DNA from: a virus
Length of the DNA stretch: 64,000 nt
Direction: 5' to 3' (one strand)
Virus record (IMG/VR): IMGVR_UViG_3300037010_003037
Span: 83,698-147,697 of that record
Shown: piece after piece, positions 7,887 to 16,318 of the stretch
How the letters are laid out: every line of letters starts with the position of its first letter
Position numbering within the stretch: position 1 is the stretch's first letter
Program-made: the position numbers and the translations under genes
Notes under the pieces: generated by a model
The model's database searches: none
What the model was told of the DNA's origin: nothing
The model's input: only the letters and a program-made list of their open reading frames with translations

Positions 7887-8135
7887 ATGAAAATTGAAAC
7901 ACCAACTAATCTAACAATTGATGGTAAAGACTACGCTGTCGCTGACTTTAGTGACAAGGTTAAAAATTTGGTTGCAATTCGCACTGAATGGCAGAATGAA
8001 GCACAAAAAGAGCGTTTAGCACTTACAAAAACTGAAGCCGCTATCAGAGCTCTTGATGCTGAACTTGCACAACTAGTTAGTGCTGAACTCTCAGAAAAGA
8101 ATGGTGCAGCAAATGATGCTGAAATAGCATCATAA
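7887..8135 (+). CDS. Small DUF6447-like protein (82 aa)
   Basis: A clear AAGGAG ribosome-binding site precedes the start. The product opens with a short beta unit (LTIDGKDYAVADFSD) followed by a single long helix with many Ala, Glu and Leu residues. This layout resembles small phage proteins annotated DUF6447, whose function is unknown. It is the last gene of the primase-helicase operon; a palindrome at 8158-8177 follows it. Confidence 0.7.
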   Translation: MKIETPTNLTIDGKDYAVADFSDKVKNLVAIRTEWQNEAQKERLALTKTEAAIRALDAELAQLVSAELSEKNGAANDAEIAS

Positions 8136-8157
8136 AAGCATAACTTTTTATTAAAAT

Positions 8158-8177
8158 CAGGGGCCTTAAGGCCCCTG
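8158..8177 (+). terminator. Strong palindromic hairpin, probable terminator
   Basis: A 20-base perfect palindrome (CAGGGGCCTT and its complement) can form a GC-rich stem. It falls between the replication operon and the late promoter at 8200. The downstream flank is not T-rich, so termination is less certain than at 4424. Confidence 0.55.
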
Positions 8178-8199
8178 TTGTGCATGAAAATACATTATC

Positions 8200-8207
8200 T
8201 ATAAATA
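8200..8207 (+). promoter_or_regulatory. T4-type late promoter (TATAAATA)
   Basis: An exact TATAAATA lies 42 bases before the ATG at 8249. It helps fix the start of that gene, because an earlier in-frame ATG at 8180 would lie upstream of the late transcript. Confidence 0.8.
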
Positions 8208-8248
8208 CATTGTTGACTCTTAACCTTCTACTATATCATTATTATTTC

Positions 8249-11200
8249 ATGGCACATCTTCTAAAAAATGTCGTCTTATTTGAAGGCATAACTCATCTTG
8301 AGGATTTACCACTCGATGAGTTTATTCGCACGGTTGAAACACTAAAAGATAAGATAATTACTGAAAAGTTAGATGGAGCAAACCTTTGGTTTGGTCTAGA
8401 TGAGAACGGGCTATTTACATCTAGAGAAGGTAAAACACCAAAGAATTCTCGATTCTATAGTGTTAGTGATTATGCCATGGTGGCGGCATATAATGGATTT
8501 AGAGCAGCCCATTTAGCCCTTGAGGCAGTCGAACCAATCATTCGAAAGTATTTTCAACAGGGTGATACTGCTGAAATTGAAGTTCTGTTTGGTCGTCAAC
8601 CAAACACAGTACCTTATGGAGTTAATGACAAGAATTTCATTGTTATTCTAAGGGCAGTTAATGACACACCAGATGAGCGGATTCAGAAACTTGCAAATGC
8701 TTTACAAAATAAGGTAGTTACTGTAAAATCAACAGTAATATCTTCACCAGATGGTGAACAACTTCAACAAGAAGATGTAAAAATGAAGTGGGAGTTCACT
8801 AAAACAACTCCTATCAATACCAAACAGGTTAATACTAAGGAAGCAATGAAGCTTCTTAGTGAACTTAAGATGTATCTAAAGCAGAAGAACAACGTTCTTC
8901 CAGAAATGACGAATGCGCAAGTTGCTGAGCTCAAATTATCATCAGTACCTAAAGATCAAAGAGAAGAAGCTAAAAAAGAACGTGAAAGAGTCAATGCCTA
9001 CATTATGACCAATTTCAAAGGTCCAATAAAAGAGCTATTGCTCAACAACCTTGTTCGTAAAATTAAACCATTCTTACAAGCAAAAGATCTTGACTCATCT
9101 GAGGAAATTGGTGTAGAAGGTGTTGTTGTTCGTGATCCTGTTTCTGGTTCACAGATAAAGATTGTTGATAAAGACGTGTTTACAGCCATCAACTCCTTCA
9201 ATAATGAAGTTCGCAATATTATTTCTGGTCTTGTAAGAACAACAGATCAAGATGCACCTATTGAAGCACGAGGCGGAGTGTTCGGACAAGCAAAAATTCG
9301 TATTGCTAATCTTCTAGGTGTTAAAGAGCTGGCAGCATCTTCGTCTGCTAAACGCTTTATCAGTAAATTTAAGCAGAATGATCCAATATCAACAGCTGAT
9401 GCTTTAGCTAAAAGTCTAAAGATTACAAATCTTTCATCAATTAAAACAAAGATATCAGCTATTCTCAAGAGCACACTTCAAGATATTGATGAAATATTGA
9501 ATGATTTCAAACAAGAAGCTGGAAAGCTTAAACTTAAACTAAAAACTGGAAAAGAAATCGGTATAAGTCCTGAAGTTATGAACCGCACGCTTACCGCATT
9601 TGCGGAAACTAAAGCTGATATCAATAGACTTAACAAATTAGTGCAAAAAAGTAGTACTCCAATAGAACTTATACTGGCTTTGTATGGTAGAACAATCGAA
9701 TCACTCTTTAATGGAGATAAAACCGAAGTGAAAGAATCATTCAACTTAATAAAATCTTTACAAGAAGAAGGTGATAGTGGTAGTGTAGATTCAGGAGCTG
9801 CAAACAATGGAACAGAAGCTCAACTTTCTAATCCTGCCGGGTATATATCATCTGTTCAAACAGGTGCTATTGCATCTGTGCCATTCAAGCTTCTTAAAGG
9901 CTCGAAGATTGTTCAACGCAGAAAGAGAAATTTCACTCGACCTAAAAAGTTCCCCACACCGCAATCACGTTCAGAGTTTAAGCCGACCAGTGAAGGTGGG
10001 GATTTTTCACTGATTAAGACTATCAGTGAAGACTGGTCACATGTAAAAGACATGAAATTTGCAACTGATGTTGATGATTCTGCATTAGCTAAATCTGATG
10101 TTGAATTTTCACGGTTAAGAAATAACCTTAATATAAGTGATAACGTTTCAGCGATGGACGTTGACCGTTATTTAGACAAAGCACATGAACTAAATAATGA
10201 AGTTGACAGTATAGTCTTTGGCATGGAAACAGATGATGGTAGTATTGTAAAGGTATGGGTAAATGCGCAAGAGGCAGATAACTTTGAAGCAGCTCTAGCT
10301 AAATTACTTGGTCAAGAAGATGATGTAGAAAAAGTCATTAATATGTTAGCTGATAAGTTTGATATCGTTGATGTTGAATGGCCAGAAAGCATGCAACATG
10401 GAACAGAAGACTCTACTGATAAATCTTTAGATAATTATTCACAGGATAATAGTGATATAAAAGATGATGATAATTTTGATTCAAATAAAGAATTGAGTCC
10501 TGAAGATAATACTGAAGACGCCTCTGAAAATGATGACATTTATCTTGGAACAGAATCTGATAAGGATGAAGAGAATGAAGATGAAGAGAATGAAGATGAA
10601 GATGAAGATGAAGAGAATGAAGATGAAGATGAAGATGAAGAGAATGAAGATGAAGAGAATGAAGATGAAGACGAAGAGAATGAAGATGAAGATGAAGATG
10701 AAGAGAATGAAGATGAAGAGAATGAAGATGAAGAGAATGAAGATGAAGAGAATGAAGATGAAGACGTTTTTCTTGGAACAAAATCTGATAAGGATGAAGA
10801 TGAGGAAGAAATTTCTTCTAAAAAGGAAACTAAGTCCAATATAATTGGTAAAGAAAAACCAAAAAGTAAAAAAGCAAAAGACATAAAAAAGGAGTCAGTT
10901 ATGTTAACATACGGTCAACGATTTAAGGAAAAAATTCTTTCTGAAGAAAATCAAAAGAAAGATAGAAACAAAAATTATAGGGAAAAGAATGATCTTGAAC
11001 AACAAGAAGACCCTATTGTTATTGCTTCTCGTGCAAAGAATAAGAAGCAAGTTGATGATCTTATAAAATCATTTCCAACGGCGAGCCAAAAAGCAATAAT
11101 CACTTTAATGCTTACACTCGGCGCACCAGCGAACGCGATGAAGATTCATAAAACTGATCTTCGCGAAAATATTGAACCTGTTGCAGAAAAGTATCGCAAG

Positions 11201-11815
11201 AACAGCGCATTTAGAACCTGGGTTCATAAGCTTATGTCTGCTATTTCGTCAAATTCATCTTCAATGAATGAAGAAGCTGTTCTTGAAGATAGTCATTTTG
11301 AAAGTATGCTTTCTAATAAGTATCAGCGCGTCATTTACTATATTCTTAAAGCGCTTGGTTTACCAGAATCAATTGAAATTACTGCAGCACGTGCCCTTAA
11401 AAAGGGTATTCGTTCAACAGCCGAACTGATTATGGACGATAGTCGTGCACGCTTGTATCTTATGTCTGTTGCTGAACAACTTGGGATAAATGATAAAGTT
11501 GAAAATGATTCTGAACCTTCGGAATACGTCAAAGAAGAAACTGTTTTAGAACATAACAATGTAGAAGAAGCGATTGCTGTGCTAACTGATCTACTTACCA
11601 CACTTGGTTTTGATACTACTCGTAATTCGTCAATAGCTATGCAGGCACAACGAGTTAACGCGCGTAAAGCCTTTTTTAAACTTGCAGCTAACCCAACATT
11701 ATTGAAGCGTTTGACTATGATCACTAACATGATTAAAAACAAAATCGCTGATCATACACAATCTCCATCTTCATTTTCATCTCCACAGACTATGAATGAT
11801 AATATTCAAAGATGA
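8249..11815 (+). CDS. Late protein: ligase-type nucleotidyltransferase domain fused to acidic-repeat region
   Basis: This 1188-residue product starts with the covalent nucleotidyltransferase fold of ATP-dependent DNA/RNA ligases. Motif I is TEKLDGANL (catalytic Lys40), followed by TSREG; motif III is AEIEVLFGR (about 109-116); motif IV is EGVVVRD (about 290); motif V is IKIVDKD (about 303). The remaining ~850 residues are unlike ligases: helical stretches, a Glu/Asp/Asn repeat (about 774-839), then a Lys-rich linker and small helical segments such as ALKKGIRSTAELIMDDSRA. I chose ATG 8249 because the late promoter at 8200 excludes the earlier ATG; no Shine-Dalgarno sequence is visible before it. 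It could be an RNA or DNA ligase, or a virion-carried enzyme with scaffold-like regions. Confidence 0.72.
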   Translation: MAHLLKNVVLFEGITHLEDLPLDEFIRTVETLKDKIITEKLDGANLWFGLDENGLFTSREGKTPKNSRFYSVSDYAMVAAYNGFRAAHLALEAVEPIIRKYFQQGDTAEIEVLFGRQPNTVPYGVNDKNFIVILRAVNDTPDERIQKLANALQNKVVTVKSTVISSPDGEQLQQEDVKMKWEFTKTTPINTKQVNTKEAMKLLSELKMYLKQKNNVLPEMTNAQVAELKLSSVPKDQREEAKKERERVNAYIMTNFKGPIKELLLNNLVRKIKPFLQAKDLDSSEEIGVEGVVVRDPVSGSQIKIVDKDVFTAINSFNNEVRNIISGLVRTTDQDAPIEARGGVFGQAKIRIANLLGVKELAASSSAKRFISKFKQNDPISTADALAKSLKITNLSSIKTKISAILKSTLQDIDEILNDFKQEAGKLKLKLKTGKEIGISPEVMNRTLTAFAETKADINRLNKLVQKSSTPIELILALYGRTIESLFNGDKTEVKESFNLIKSLQEEGDSGSVDSGAANNGTEAQLSNPAGYISSVQTGAIASVPFKLLKGSKIVQRRKRNFTRPKKFPTPQSRSEFKPTSEGGDFSLIKTISEDWSHVKDMKFATDVDDSALAKSDVEFSRLRNNLNISDNVSAMDVDRYLDKAHELNNEVDSIVFGMETDDGSIVKVWVNAQEADNFEAALAKLLGQEDDVEKVINMLADKFDIVDVEWPESMQHGTEDSTDKSLDNYSQDNSDIKDDDNFDSNKELSPEDNTEDASENDDIYLGTESDKDEENEDEENEDEDEDEENEDEDEDEENEDEENEDEDEENEDEDEDEENEDEENEDEENEDEENEDEDVFLGTKSDKDEDEEEISSKKETKSNIIGKEKPKSKKAKDIKKESVMLTYGQRFKEKILSEENQKKDRNKNYREKNDLEQQEDPIVIASRAKNKKQVDDLIKSFPTASQKAIITLMLTLGAPANAMKIHKTDLRENIEPVAEKYRKNSAFRTWVHKLMSAISSNSSSMNEEAVLEDSHFESMLSNKYQRVIYYILKALGLPESIEITAARALKKGIRSTAELIMDDSRARLYLMSVAEQLGINDKVENDSEPSEYVKEETVLEHNNVEEAIAVLTDLLTTLGFDTTRNSSIAMQAQRVNARKAFFKLAANPTLLKRLTMITNMIKNKIADHTQSPSSFSSPQTMNDNIQR
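10567..10764 (+). repeat. Degenerate GATGAAGAGAATGAA-type coding repeat
   Basis: About 200 bases consist of GATGAA, GAGAAT and GACGAA units in varying order, encoding only Asp, Glu and Asn. It forms a long negatively charged, presumably disordered linker. Open frames seen on both strands here are by-products of the repeat. Confidence 0.9.
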
Positions 11816-11961
11816 TACTATTTTGAAATATTTGTTAAGTGAAATGTAATACTTGCTTTAATAGCTTCAAATGATATTGCTATTATTGAACAAGAAATGT
11901 AAATTAAGCTTTAATGTTGAAGAAGCAAATAAATTGAGATTTGATCTTAGTGTAAAATAAA

Positions 11962-12624
11962 ATGAAATTTGCTTACCCAGATCTTCAGGCGACATCAGTT
12001 CAGGGTTTACGCCTTTACGAAACTCCTGAGGGAAACTTTTATCCTTCAATCACTACTATTTTAGGCAAGACTATGCCTAAGGAAAAGGCTGATGCATTGA
12101 AGAAATGGCAGCTTTCTCTGGGTCCTTTGGCTGATAAAAAATCTAAAGAGGCTACCGATAAGGGAACCGCAGTGCATTTACTTGCAGAGCGGTTCCTTAA
12201 AGGTGAAGAGCTTATTAAACCTGGAGAAAAATTTGATACTAATTCCATTAGCTCTTTTAATGGACTTAAATTGAAGCTAAAAAAGGTTGAAGAGGTATGG
12301 GGGCAAGAAGTTGCCCTTTATTCTGACATTATTCACGTTGCAGGTCGATGTGATTGTATTGCAGTATACAAAGGTAAACCATGTATTATCGACTTTAAAA
12401 CGTCTGGACGTATTAAGCGGGATGAAGATATTGAAGATTATCGTCTTCAGCTTACAGCATATGCCATAATGCACAATGAGATGTTCGGAACTGAAATTTA
12501 TGATGGTGTAATACTTATGTCATCTGATAATGGTTTTCCACAAGAGTTTAATGTAAATCTTTTAGAATACATTGAACCTCTTATTGAGAGAGTAAATGAA
12601 TTCTATGCTAATCTTCAACTATAA
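11962..12624 (+). CDS. PD-(D/E)XK exonuclease (RecB/Cas4-like)
   Basis: The 220-residue protein shows the RecB-type nuclease core: an early helix with GTAVHLLAERFL (conserved His), then GRCDCIAVYKGKPCIIDFKT, in which GRCD gives the first metal-binding Asp and IDFKT supplies the D-x-K catalytic pair, followed by EDYRLQLTAYA, matching the family's Q-x-x-x-Y motif. Related proteins in T4-like phages are annotated as exonucleases and are thought to act in recombination or in host DNA breakdown. The start has no strong ribosome-binding site; a 146-base AT-rich gap with no clear promoter precedes it. Confidence 0.82.
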   Translation: MKFAYPDLQATSVQGLRLYETPEGNFYPSITTILGKTMPKEKADALKKWQLSLGPLADKKSKEATDKGTAVHLLAERFLKGEELIKPGEKFDTNSISSFNGLKLKLKKVEEVWGQEVALYSDIIHVAGRCDCIAVYKGKPCIIDFKTSGRIKRDEDIEDYRLQLTAYAIMHNEMFGTEIYDGVILMSSDNGFPQEFNVNLLEYIEPLIERVNEFYANLQL

Positions 12625-12633
12625 AGGCTTCAT

Positions 12634-12885
12634 ATGAGTAGAACAAATAAACGTGTGTTTGCTGAAGAACTTCATGATTATATTTGGCAATTTGCTAAAG
12701 ATAAAACACCGAGTCCATCAGAGATAGAAAAGTTCATAAATGATTTTGAACAAAAAATTGGTTTTCCAATTTTTATTAAAGAAGAACAAATAGATAAAAA
12801 AACAGCCGTTCTTCTTAAACCATCAACAGAATCAAAACGCCTTCGTGAGCTTGCGGGTATACCACATAAAGGAAACTTCATATGA
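12634..12885 (+). CDS. Hypothetical protein with C-terminal RLRELAGI motif (83 aa)
   Basis: The ORF lies 9 bases after the exonuclease gene and overlaps the next by 4 bases. It is a small, charged, helical protein ending in SKRLRELAGIPHKGNFI. A nearly identical motif (LKRLAGIP) opens the protein at 63533, and similar LAGI peptides recur in small phage proteins. I do not recognise the family. Confidence 0.65.
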   Translation: MSRTNKRVFAEELHDYIWQFAKDKTPSPSEIEKFINDFEQKIGFPIFIKEEQIDKKTAVLLKPSTESKRLRELAGIPHKGNFI

Positions 12886-13574
12886 AAACATTCATAGTGC
12901 AATGTGATAATACAGAATTAGAAAACAAATTAGTTGATACTATTATCCAGTATCTGGCTAATAATAATTGTGAATCGCAAGTAGAATCAGTTGGTGATTT
13001 CACCGTGCATTTTATTAATGCTAAACAGCGTGATGCCTCAGAACAATCATTTGATGATAATGGACAAGATAATGTGACCACTGATGAACCATTACCAGAA
13101 CCTGTTATTGAACCGGCTGAAGTATCGCAAGATCTATCAGCTGAAATATCTTCAGAGACGGAACTTCAACCATCACCTACTTCATCAGTTGCACCATTTC
13201 AATCAATGTGCAAGCTATGGGATTTGTCTTCAAACACACAAGTTCCGTGTGTGCATGATCCACTTAGCAAAATAAGTTATCTTTGTGTTAAGCAGTGTGA
13301 AGTAGTTGGTGATTATGTTATGTTTACTTATGCTGGCATGATGCACAAGGTTCCTCGTGCAGTTTCAAGTGATCCGTGCTGTAATAAAGATGCAATTATT
13401 ACACCATCATCAGTATGTGTTTCGCTTTCTATCGCTGATGGAGCTATTTTTCGTTGTCTTTTAAGTGTGAAATGTGATGATGGGGAAGAACGCGTTGTAA
13501 TAGGAAATGATCTTGAACATGAGATACCATCAACAGATATAGAGGTGATAAATGGTTCTATATCAACCAAATAA
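12882..13574 (+). CDS. Hypothetical protein (230 aa), Ser/Glu/Pro-rich linker
   Basis: A good AAAGGAAA ribosome-binding site precedes the ATG, which overlaps the previous stop. The N-terminal ~55 residues form a compact alpha/beta unit; residues about 55-105 are a low-complexity acidic Pro/Ser/Thr linker; the C-terminal domain is beta-rich and contains several cysteines (among them DPCCNKD and LSVKCDD) that could bind metal or form disulphides. Its 3' end overlaps the next gene by 23 bases in another frame. No family recognised. Confidence 0.65.
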   Translation: MKTFIVQCDNTELENKLVDTIIQYLANNNCESQVESVGDFTVHFINAKQRDASEQSFDDNGQDNVTTDEPLPEPVIEPAEVSQDLSAEISSETELQPSPTSSVAPFQSMCKLWDLSSNTQVPCVHDPLSKISYLCVKQCEVVGDYVMFTYAGMMHKVPRAVSSDPCCNKDAIITPSSVCVSLSIADGAIFRCLLSVKCDDGEERVVIGNDLEHEIPSTDIEVINGSISTK

Positions 13575-14307
13575 TATCTTATTTAGAATAACATCAGCTG
13601 CAGCTATCAGTAAGTTCAAAAGTATTCAAGCTCATTCACTTGGCCAACTAAATCGAAAAGAACTTGACTTTGATACTAGTGCGCGAGAAGTCGTTCTAAT
13701 TACGTATGACAGATTTTCCCAATGGATTTATCGGGTAGAACGCATATGTTTGACTGCGACTTCAAACAAATATGATACACCTACACTTATACGAGCTCTT
13801 ATAGCATCATTTATTGATGAGCAGCGAATCACACAAACCGTAATTGAAAGTCATGGTGATATTTTTAAGAACGGTATTGATGCATACGTTAGAATTATTC
13901 ACAACTACACATCACGTATCATTAAACACTTCTTTGAATCATTATGTGACAAGAAAATTATAGAAATCTATGCTGAAATAGTTGACATAACAAGCATGTA
14001 TCTTCAGCACATTCTAGTTGCTATGCATGAGTTTAATAACAATTGTGTCACTAACAAGAAACAACCATTTGTATCAATAGCTGACTTTTGTTTAAATATT
14101 ACTAAACCAGAACTGAAGTTGATACCATGTTTTGAGAGAATTAAGTTTTTTGCTAAATGTTCAAAGCACACTGAATTTTTATTAAAGTTTTATGGATCAG
14201 ATGAGCACACGTTTGATGAGGCATTTGAAAAGCTACAAGAAATGTGTAAACAATTAAATATTACTCTTGTTAAAGAAGAACTTCTAATTGCGCATGAGGA
14301 AAAATGA
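13552..14307 (+). CDS. Hypothetical helical protein (251 aa)
   Basis: The start overlaps the preceding gene by 23 bases and has a GAGGTG ribosome-binding site inside it. The product is rich in helices with many Ile, Phe, His and Cys residues, without a membrane segment or recognisable catalytic motif. It overlaps the next gene by 4 bases (ATGA), so 12882, 13552 and 14304 form a coupled set. Function unknown. Confidence 0.65.
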   Translation: MVLYQPNNILFRITSAAAISKFKSIQAHSLGQLNRKELDFDTSAREVVLITYDRFSQWIYRVERICLTATSNKYDTPTLIRALIASFIDEQRITQTVIESHGDIFKNGIDAYVRIIHNYTSRIIKHFFESLCDKKIIEIYAEIVDITSMYLQHILVAMHEFNNNCVTNKKQPFVSIADFCLNITKPELKLIPCFERIKFFAKCSKHTEFLLKFYGSDEHTFDEAFEKLQEMCKQLNITLVKEELLIAHEEK

Positions 14308-14966
14308 CAGAATTTCTACTAGGACTCCTTAGACAACTTGCATCAACACTATCACCATTTGACTTTATAGTGGTGTTGTTCTTAATAGCAAGCGGAACAT
14401 TTTTTACCATGAAATTCATTTTTAAAAATACTAGGAGTTCTGGTGGGCTACTTGATCTTTTTGCTGGTACATTAAATGATGAACGAATAGAGCAATTAAC
14501 AAAAAAGCTGGATGAAACTGCATCAAAAAATGAGCTTATTGCAGTAGAAAAACGAATTATTAATGTTCTCGATGAAATGCGACGCGAAGCGCAAAACCAT
14601 AGCAGTGATTTAAGTGAGCACGTTAAAGCAATTTCAATCATAAAGGTTGAGCTTGAAAATTCATTTGATCAGATTAACAAACAGATAGATTCCATTCAGC
14701 AGCAAATAAAAATGCATGACATGCATGATGATGCACAATTTGCTGTTATTAAAGATAACATTACACGCAGCCAAGAGCTAATGAATAAAGTTTTATCACA
14801 AATAGAAAAAATAGATGAGTTCATAAGAACAACAGTTCCTGAATTCAGAAGTTATCATAAAGAACTAACTAAGGAAGTTAGTACTCTTAACAGAGATATT
14901 AATGTGATGGATCGTGTTCTACAGGCGCAAATAAATACAAATAAAGAAGGAATTACCCTTCGTTAA
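14304..14966 (+). CDS. Membrane-anchored coiled-coil protein (220 aa)
   Basis: A single hydrophobic segment at about residues 19-40 (FDFIVVLFLIASGTFF) is followed by roughly 160 residues of heptad-rich coiled coil. The shape, a short N-terminus, one helix across the membrane and a long extramembrane domain, is superficially that of T4 holin (218 aa, one N-terminal helix), but the coiled coil is unlike T4 holin and the genes next to it are not lysis genes. A membrane scaffold or superinfection-exclusion role is equally possible. Confidence 0.65.
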   Translation: MTEFLLGLLRQLASTLSPFDFIVVLFLIASGTFFTMKFIFKNTRSSGGLLDLFAGTLNDERIEQLTKKLDETASKNELIAVEKRIINVLDEMRREAQNHSSDLSEHVKAISIIKVELENSFDQINKQIDSIQQQIKMHDMHDDAQFAVIKDNITRSQELMNKVLSQIEKIDEFIRTTVPEFRSYHKELTKEVSTLNRDINVMDRVLQAQINTNKEGITLR

Positions 14967-14991
14967 CTTATATTATAAGATAAAAGATAAA

Positions 14992-15627
14992 ATGAGAAGC
15001 CCTTTTTTAATTGTACAAGATTTCCTCTCTCCCTTAACCTGTGAGAGAATAATTAATGAAAATACTGTTGCTACTCCTGATGTAGACGAGAATGGTGACC
15101 CGAAAAAGCTGGAGCACCATATTTCTAAATTTGATGCTGAAATAGCAGAACGATTTAGAAATCTTATCCCAACAATAGAAGAGCGATATGATTGTGTATA
15201 TCGTGGTTTAGAAAAACCACTTTTACAGTACTATCCAGAAAATTCAAAGGCACCGGCTGAACCACCTGGTTGTGAAAACTCTAAGTACATTCGAAAGAAA
15301 TGGGTGATGTATAAAGATGTCGACCTAGTTGGTTTTGTATGGTTAAAGGATTATAATGATAATGTTCCTCTTGATCCACGCCATGAAGTTTTTGGTGGCA
15401 AAATAGAATTCCCAGCATATAACTTTAGTTTAGTTCCTCAGCGGGGGACCCTTGTCCTATTCCCTGCTGGACCACATTTTATTACAGTGATTTCACCTAT
15501 TCTCCTTGGTGATTTATATCAAATCAAACTTAATGTGTGCATTAATTCAAAGAACGGTGGTCGTTGGTTTTATCAACCACAAAACTTCCCCGGTAAATGG
15601 AATGATTGGTTAGAAGAGTTCATGTGA
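14992..15627 (+). CDS. 2-oxoglutarate/Fe(II) oxygenase-like protein, metal site altered
   Basis: The 211-residue protein resembles the prolyl-4-hydroxylase-like oxygenases common in T4-like phages. The core is VGFVWLKDYNDN, then VFGGKIEFPAYNF, then PQRGTLVLFPAGPHF with the distal His. In the usual H-x-D...H iron site, the first His appears to be Tyr here (YKDVD before the VGFVWL strand), so activity is uncertain unless another residue replaces it. Related enzymes hydroxylate proteins or bases. It lies after the coiled-coil gene with a 25-base gap. Confidence 0.7.
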   Translation: MRSPFLIVQDFLSPLTCERIINENTVATPDVDENGDPKKLEHHISKFDAEIAERFRNLIPTIEERYDCVYRGLEKPLLQYYPENSKAPAEPPGCENSKYIRKKWVMYKDVDLVGFVWLKDYNDNVPLDPRHEVFGGKIEFPAYNFSLVPQRGTLVLFPAGPHFITVISPILLGDLYQIKLNVCINSKNGGRWFYQPQNFPGKWNDWLEEFM

Positions 15628-15663
15628 GCATAAATTATTCTTGAGCTTCAATCTATTTTCTAG

Positions 15664-15692
15664 TTTACTTAAAATTAATTATTGTATATAAT
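15664..15692 (+). promoter_or_regulatory. Sigma70-type promoter (TTTACT-N17-TATAAT)
   Basis: TTTACT at 15664-15669 and TATAAT at 15687-15692 are separated by 17 bases, about 50 bases before the next ORF. This suits early or middle expression by host-type RNA polymerase. Confidence 0.65.
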
Positions 15693-15740
15693 TTTTAATC
15701 ATAGATTGAAAGCGCAACGGTGTATTAGCAAAAACAACAG

Positions 15741-16292
15741 ATGAACATTTCATTCAAAAATCTTAAACCTGATGATCAAGCTGCTATCGCTGATCGACTT
15801 GAAGTACGCAAACAGCGGTACCTTGATCTTCTTAGTGAAAAAACAGTTATTACAGATTTTCTTCTAATTGGAGATAGACCAGGGCCGGCGGCACCAACAG
15901 ACCCCAACTATCATCACACCCCATTCTATTCTACGAAGCATTGTTCTGGGTGGTTGAATGCATATCTTCACGTTGAAGAAATCCCTGAGGAAAAATTACT
16001 TTGGATAAATGCGTATGATCGCTTAGGAAATCCAATGAGTGCAGACATATCAAAACACATAAAAGCAAAAACAGTAATTGCTCTTGGAAATCATGCTAGC
16101 AAATGGGCTAAAATGGTTGGTTTTTCTAAACATCCTCGCTTTATCCAGGTTCCTCATCCTCAATGGCACAAGCGTTTCATGCACAGTGAACCATATGATT
16201 TGATTGAAGTAATTAAATGCTGTTCGCTTAAATCTAGCGTTAATTTTAAAAAGTGTGTGTTTGAAGTGTGTCCATTGCACACTAGAATGTAA
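15741..16292 (+). CDS. Uracil-DNA-glycosylase-superfamily-like protein (183 aa)
   Basis: The pattern DFLLIGDRPGPAAP near residue 40, followed by a TPFYSTKHCSGWLNAYL segment, a VIALGNHASKWAK strand-helix and a late VPHPQWHKRF, parallels family-4/5-type uracil-DNA glycosylases (GE-x-PG, a Trp-Leu-Asn helix, a late HP motif). It is preceded by a sigma70-type promoter, unlike the late genes around it. A glycosylase or a related base-processing role is inferred from layout only; the usual catalytic residues are not all clear. Confidence 0.5.
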   Translation: MNISFKNLKPDDQAAIADRLEVRKQRYLDLLSEKTVITDFLLIGDRPGPAAPTDPNYHHTPFYSTKHCSGWLNAYLHVEEIPEEKLLWINAYDRLGNPMSADISKHIKAKTVIALGNHASKWAKMVGFSKHPRFIQVPHPQWHKRFMHSEPYDLIEVIKCCSLKSSVNFKKCVFEVCPLHTRM

Positions 16293-16318
16293 ATCTATTC
16301 AAAAGAGCATTTCTTCAT

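Noticed and set aside
10413-10884. Open frames on both strands across the acidic repeat
   Set aside because: They consist only of the repeat read in other frames (Met-Lys, His-Leu-Ser or Ser-Phe runs) and have no ribosome-binding site.
11871-11960. 29-residue ORF just before the exonuclease gene
   Set aside because: No ribosome-binding site and no recognisable sequence; it could be a real leader ORF but support is too weak to list.
14930-14937. AATAAATA before the 2OG-oxygenase-like gene as a late promoter
   Set aside because: It lies inside the end of the coiled-coil gene and is a variant sequence; without transcript data I could not separate it from chance.
14304-14966. T4-type holin
   Set aside because: Length and single N-terminal helix fit, but the remaining part is a long coiled coil unlike T4 holin and the neighbours are not lysis genes.
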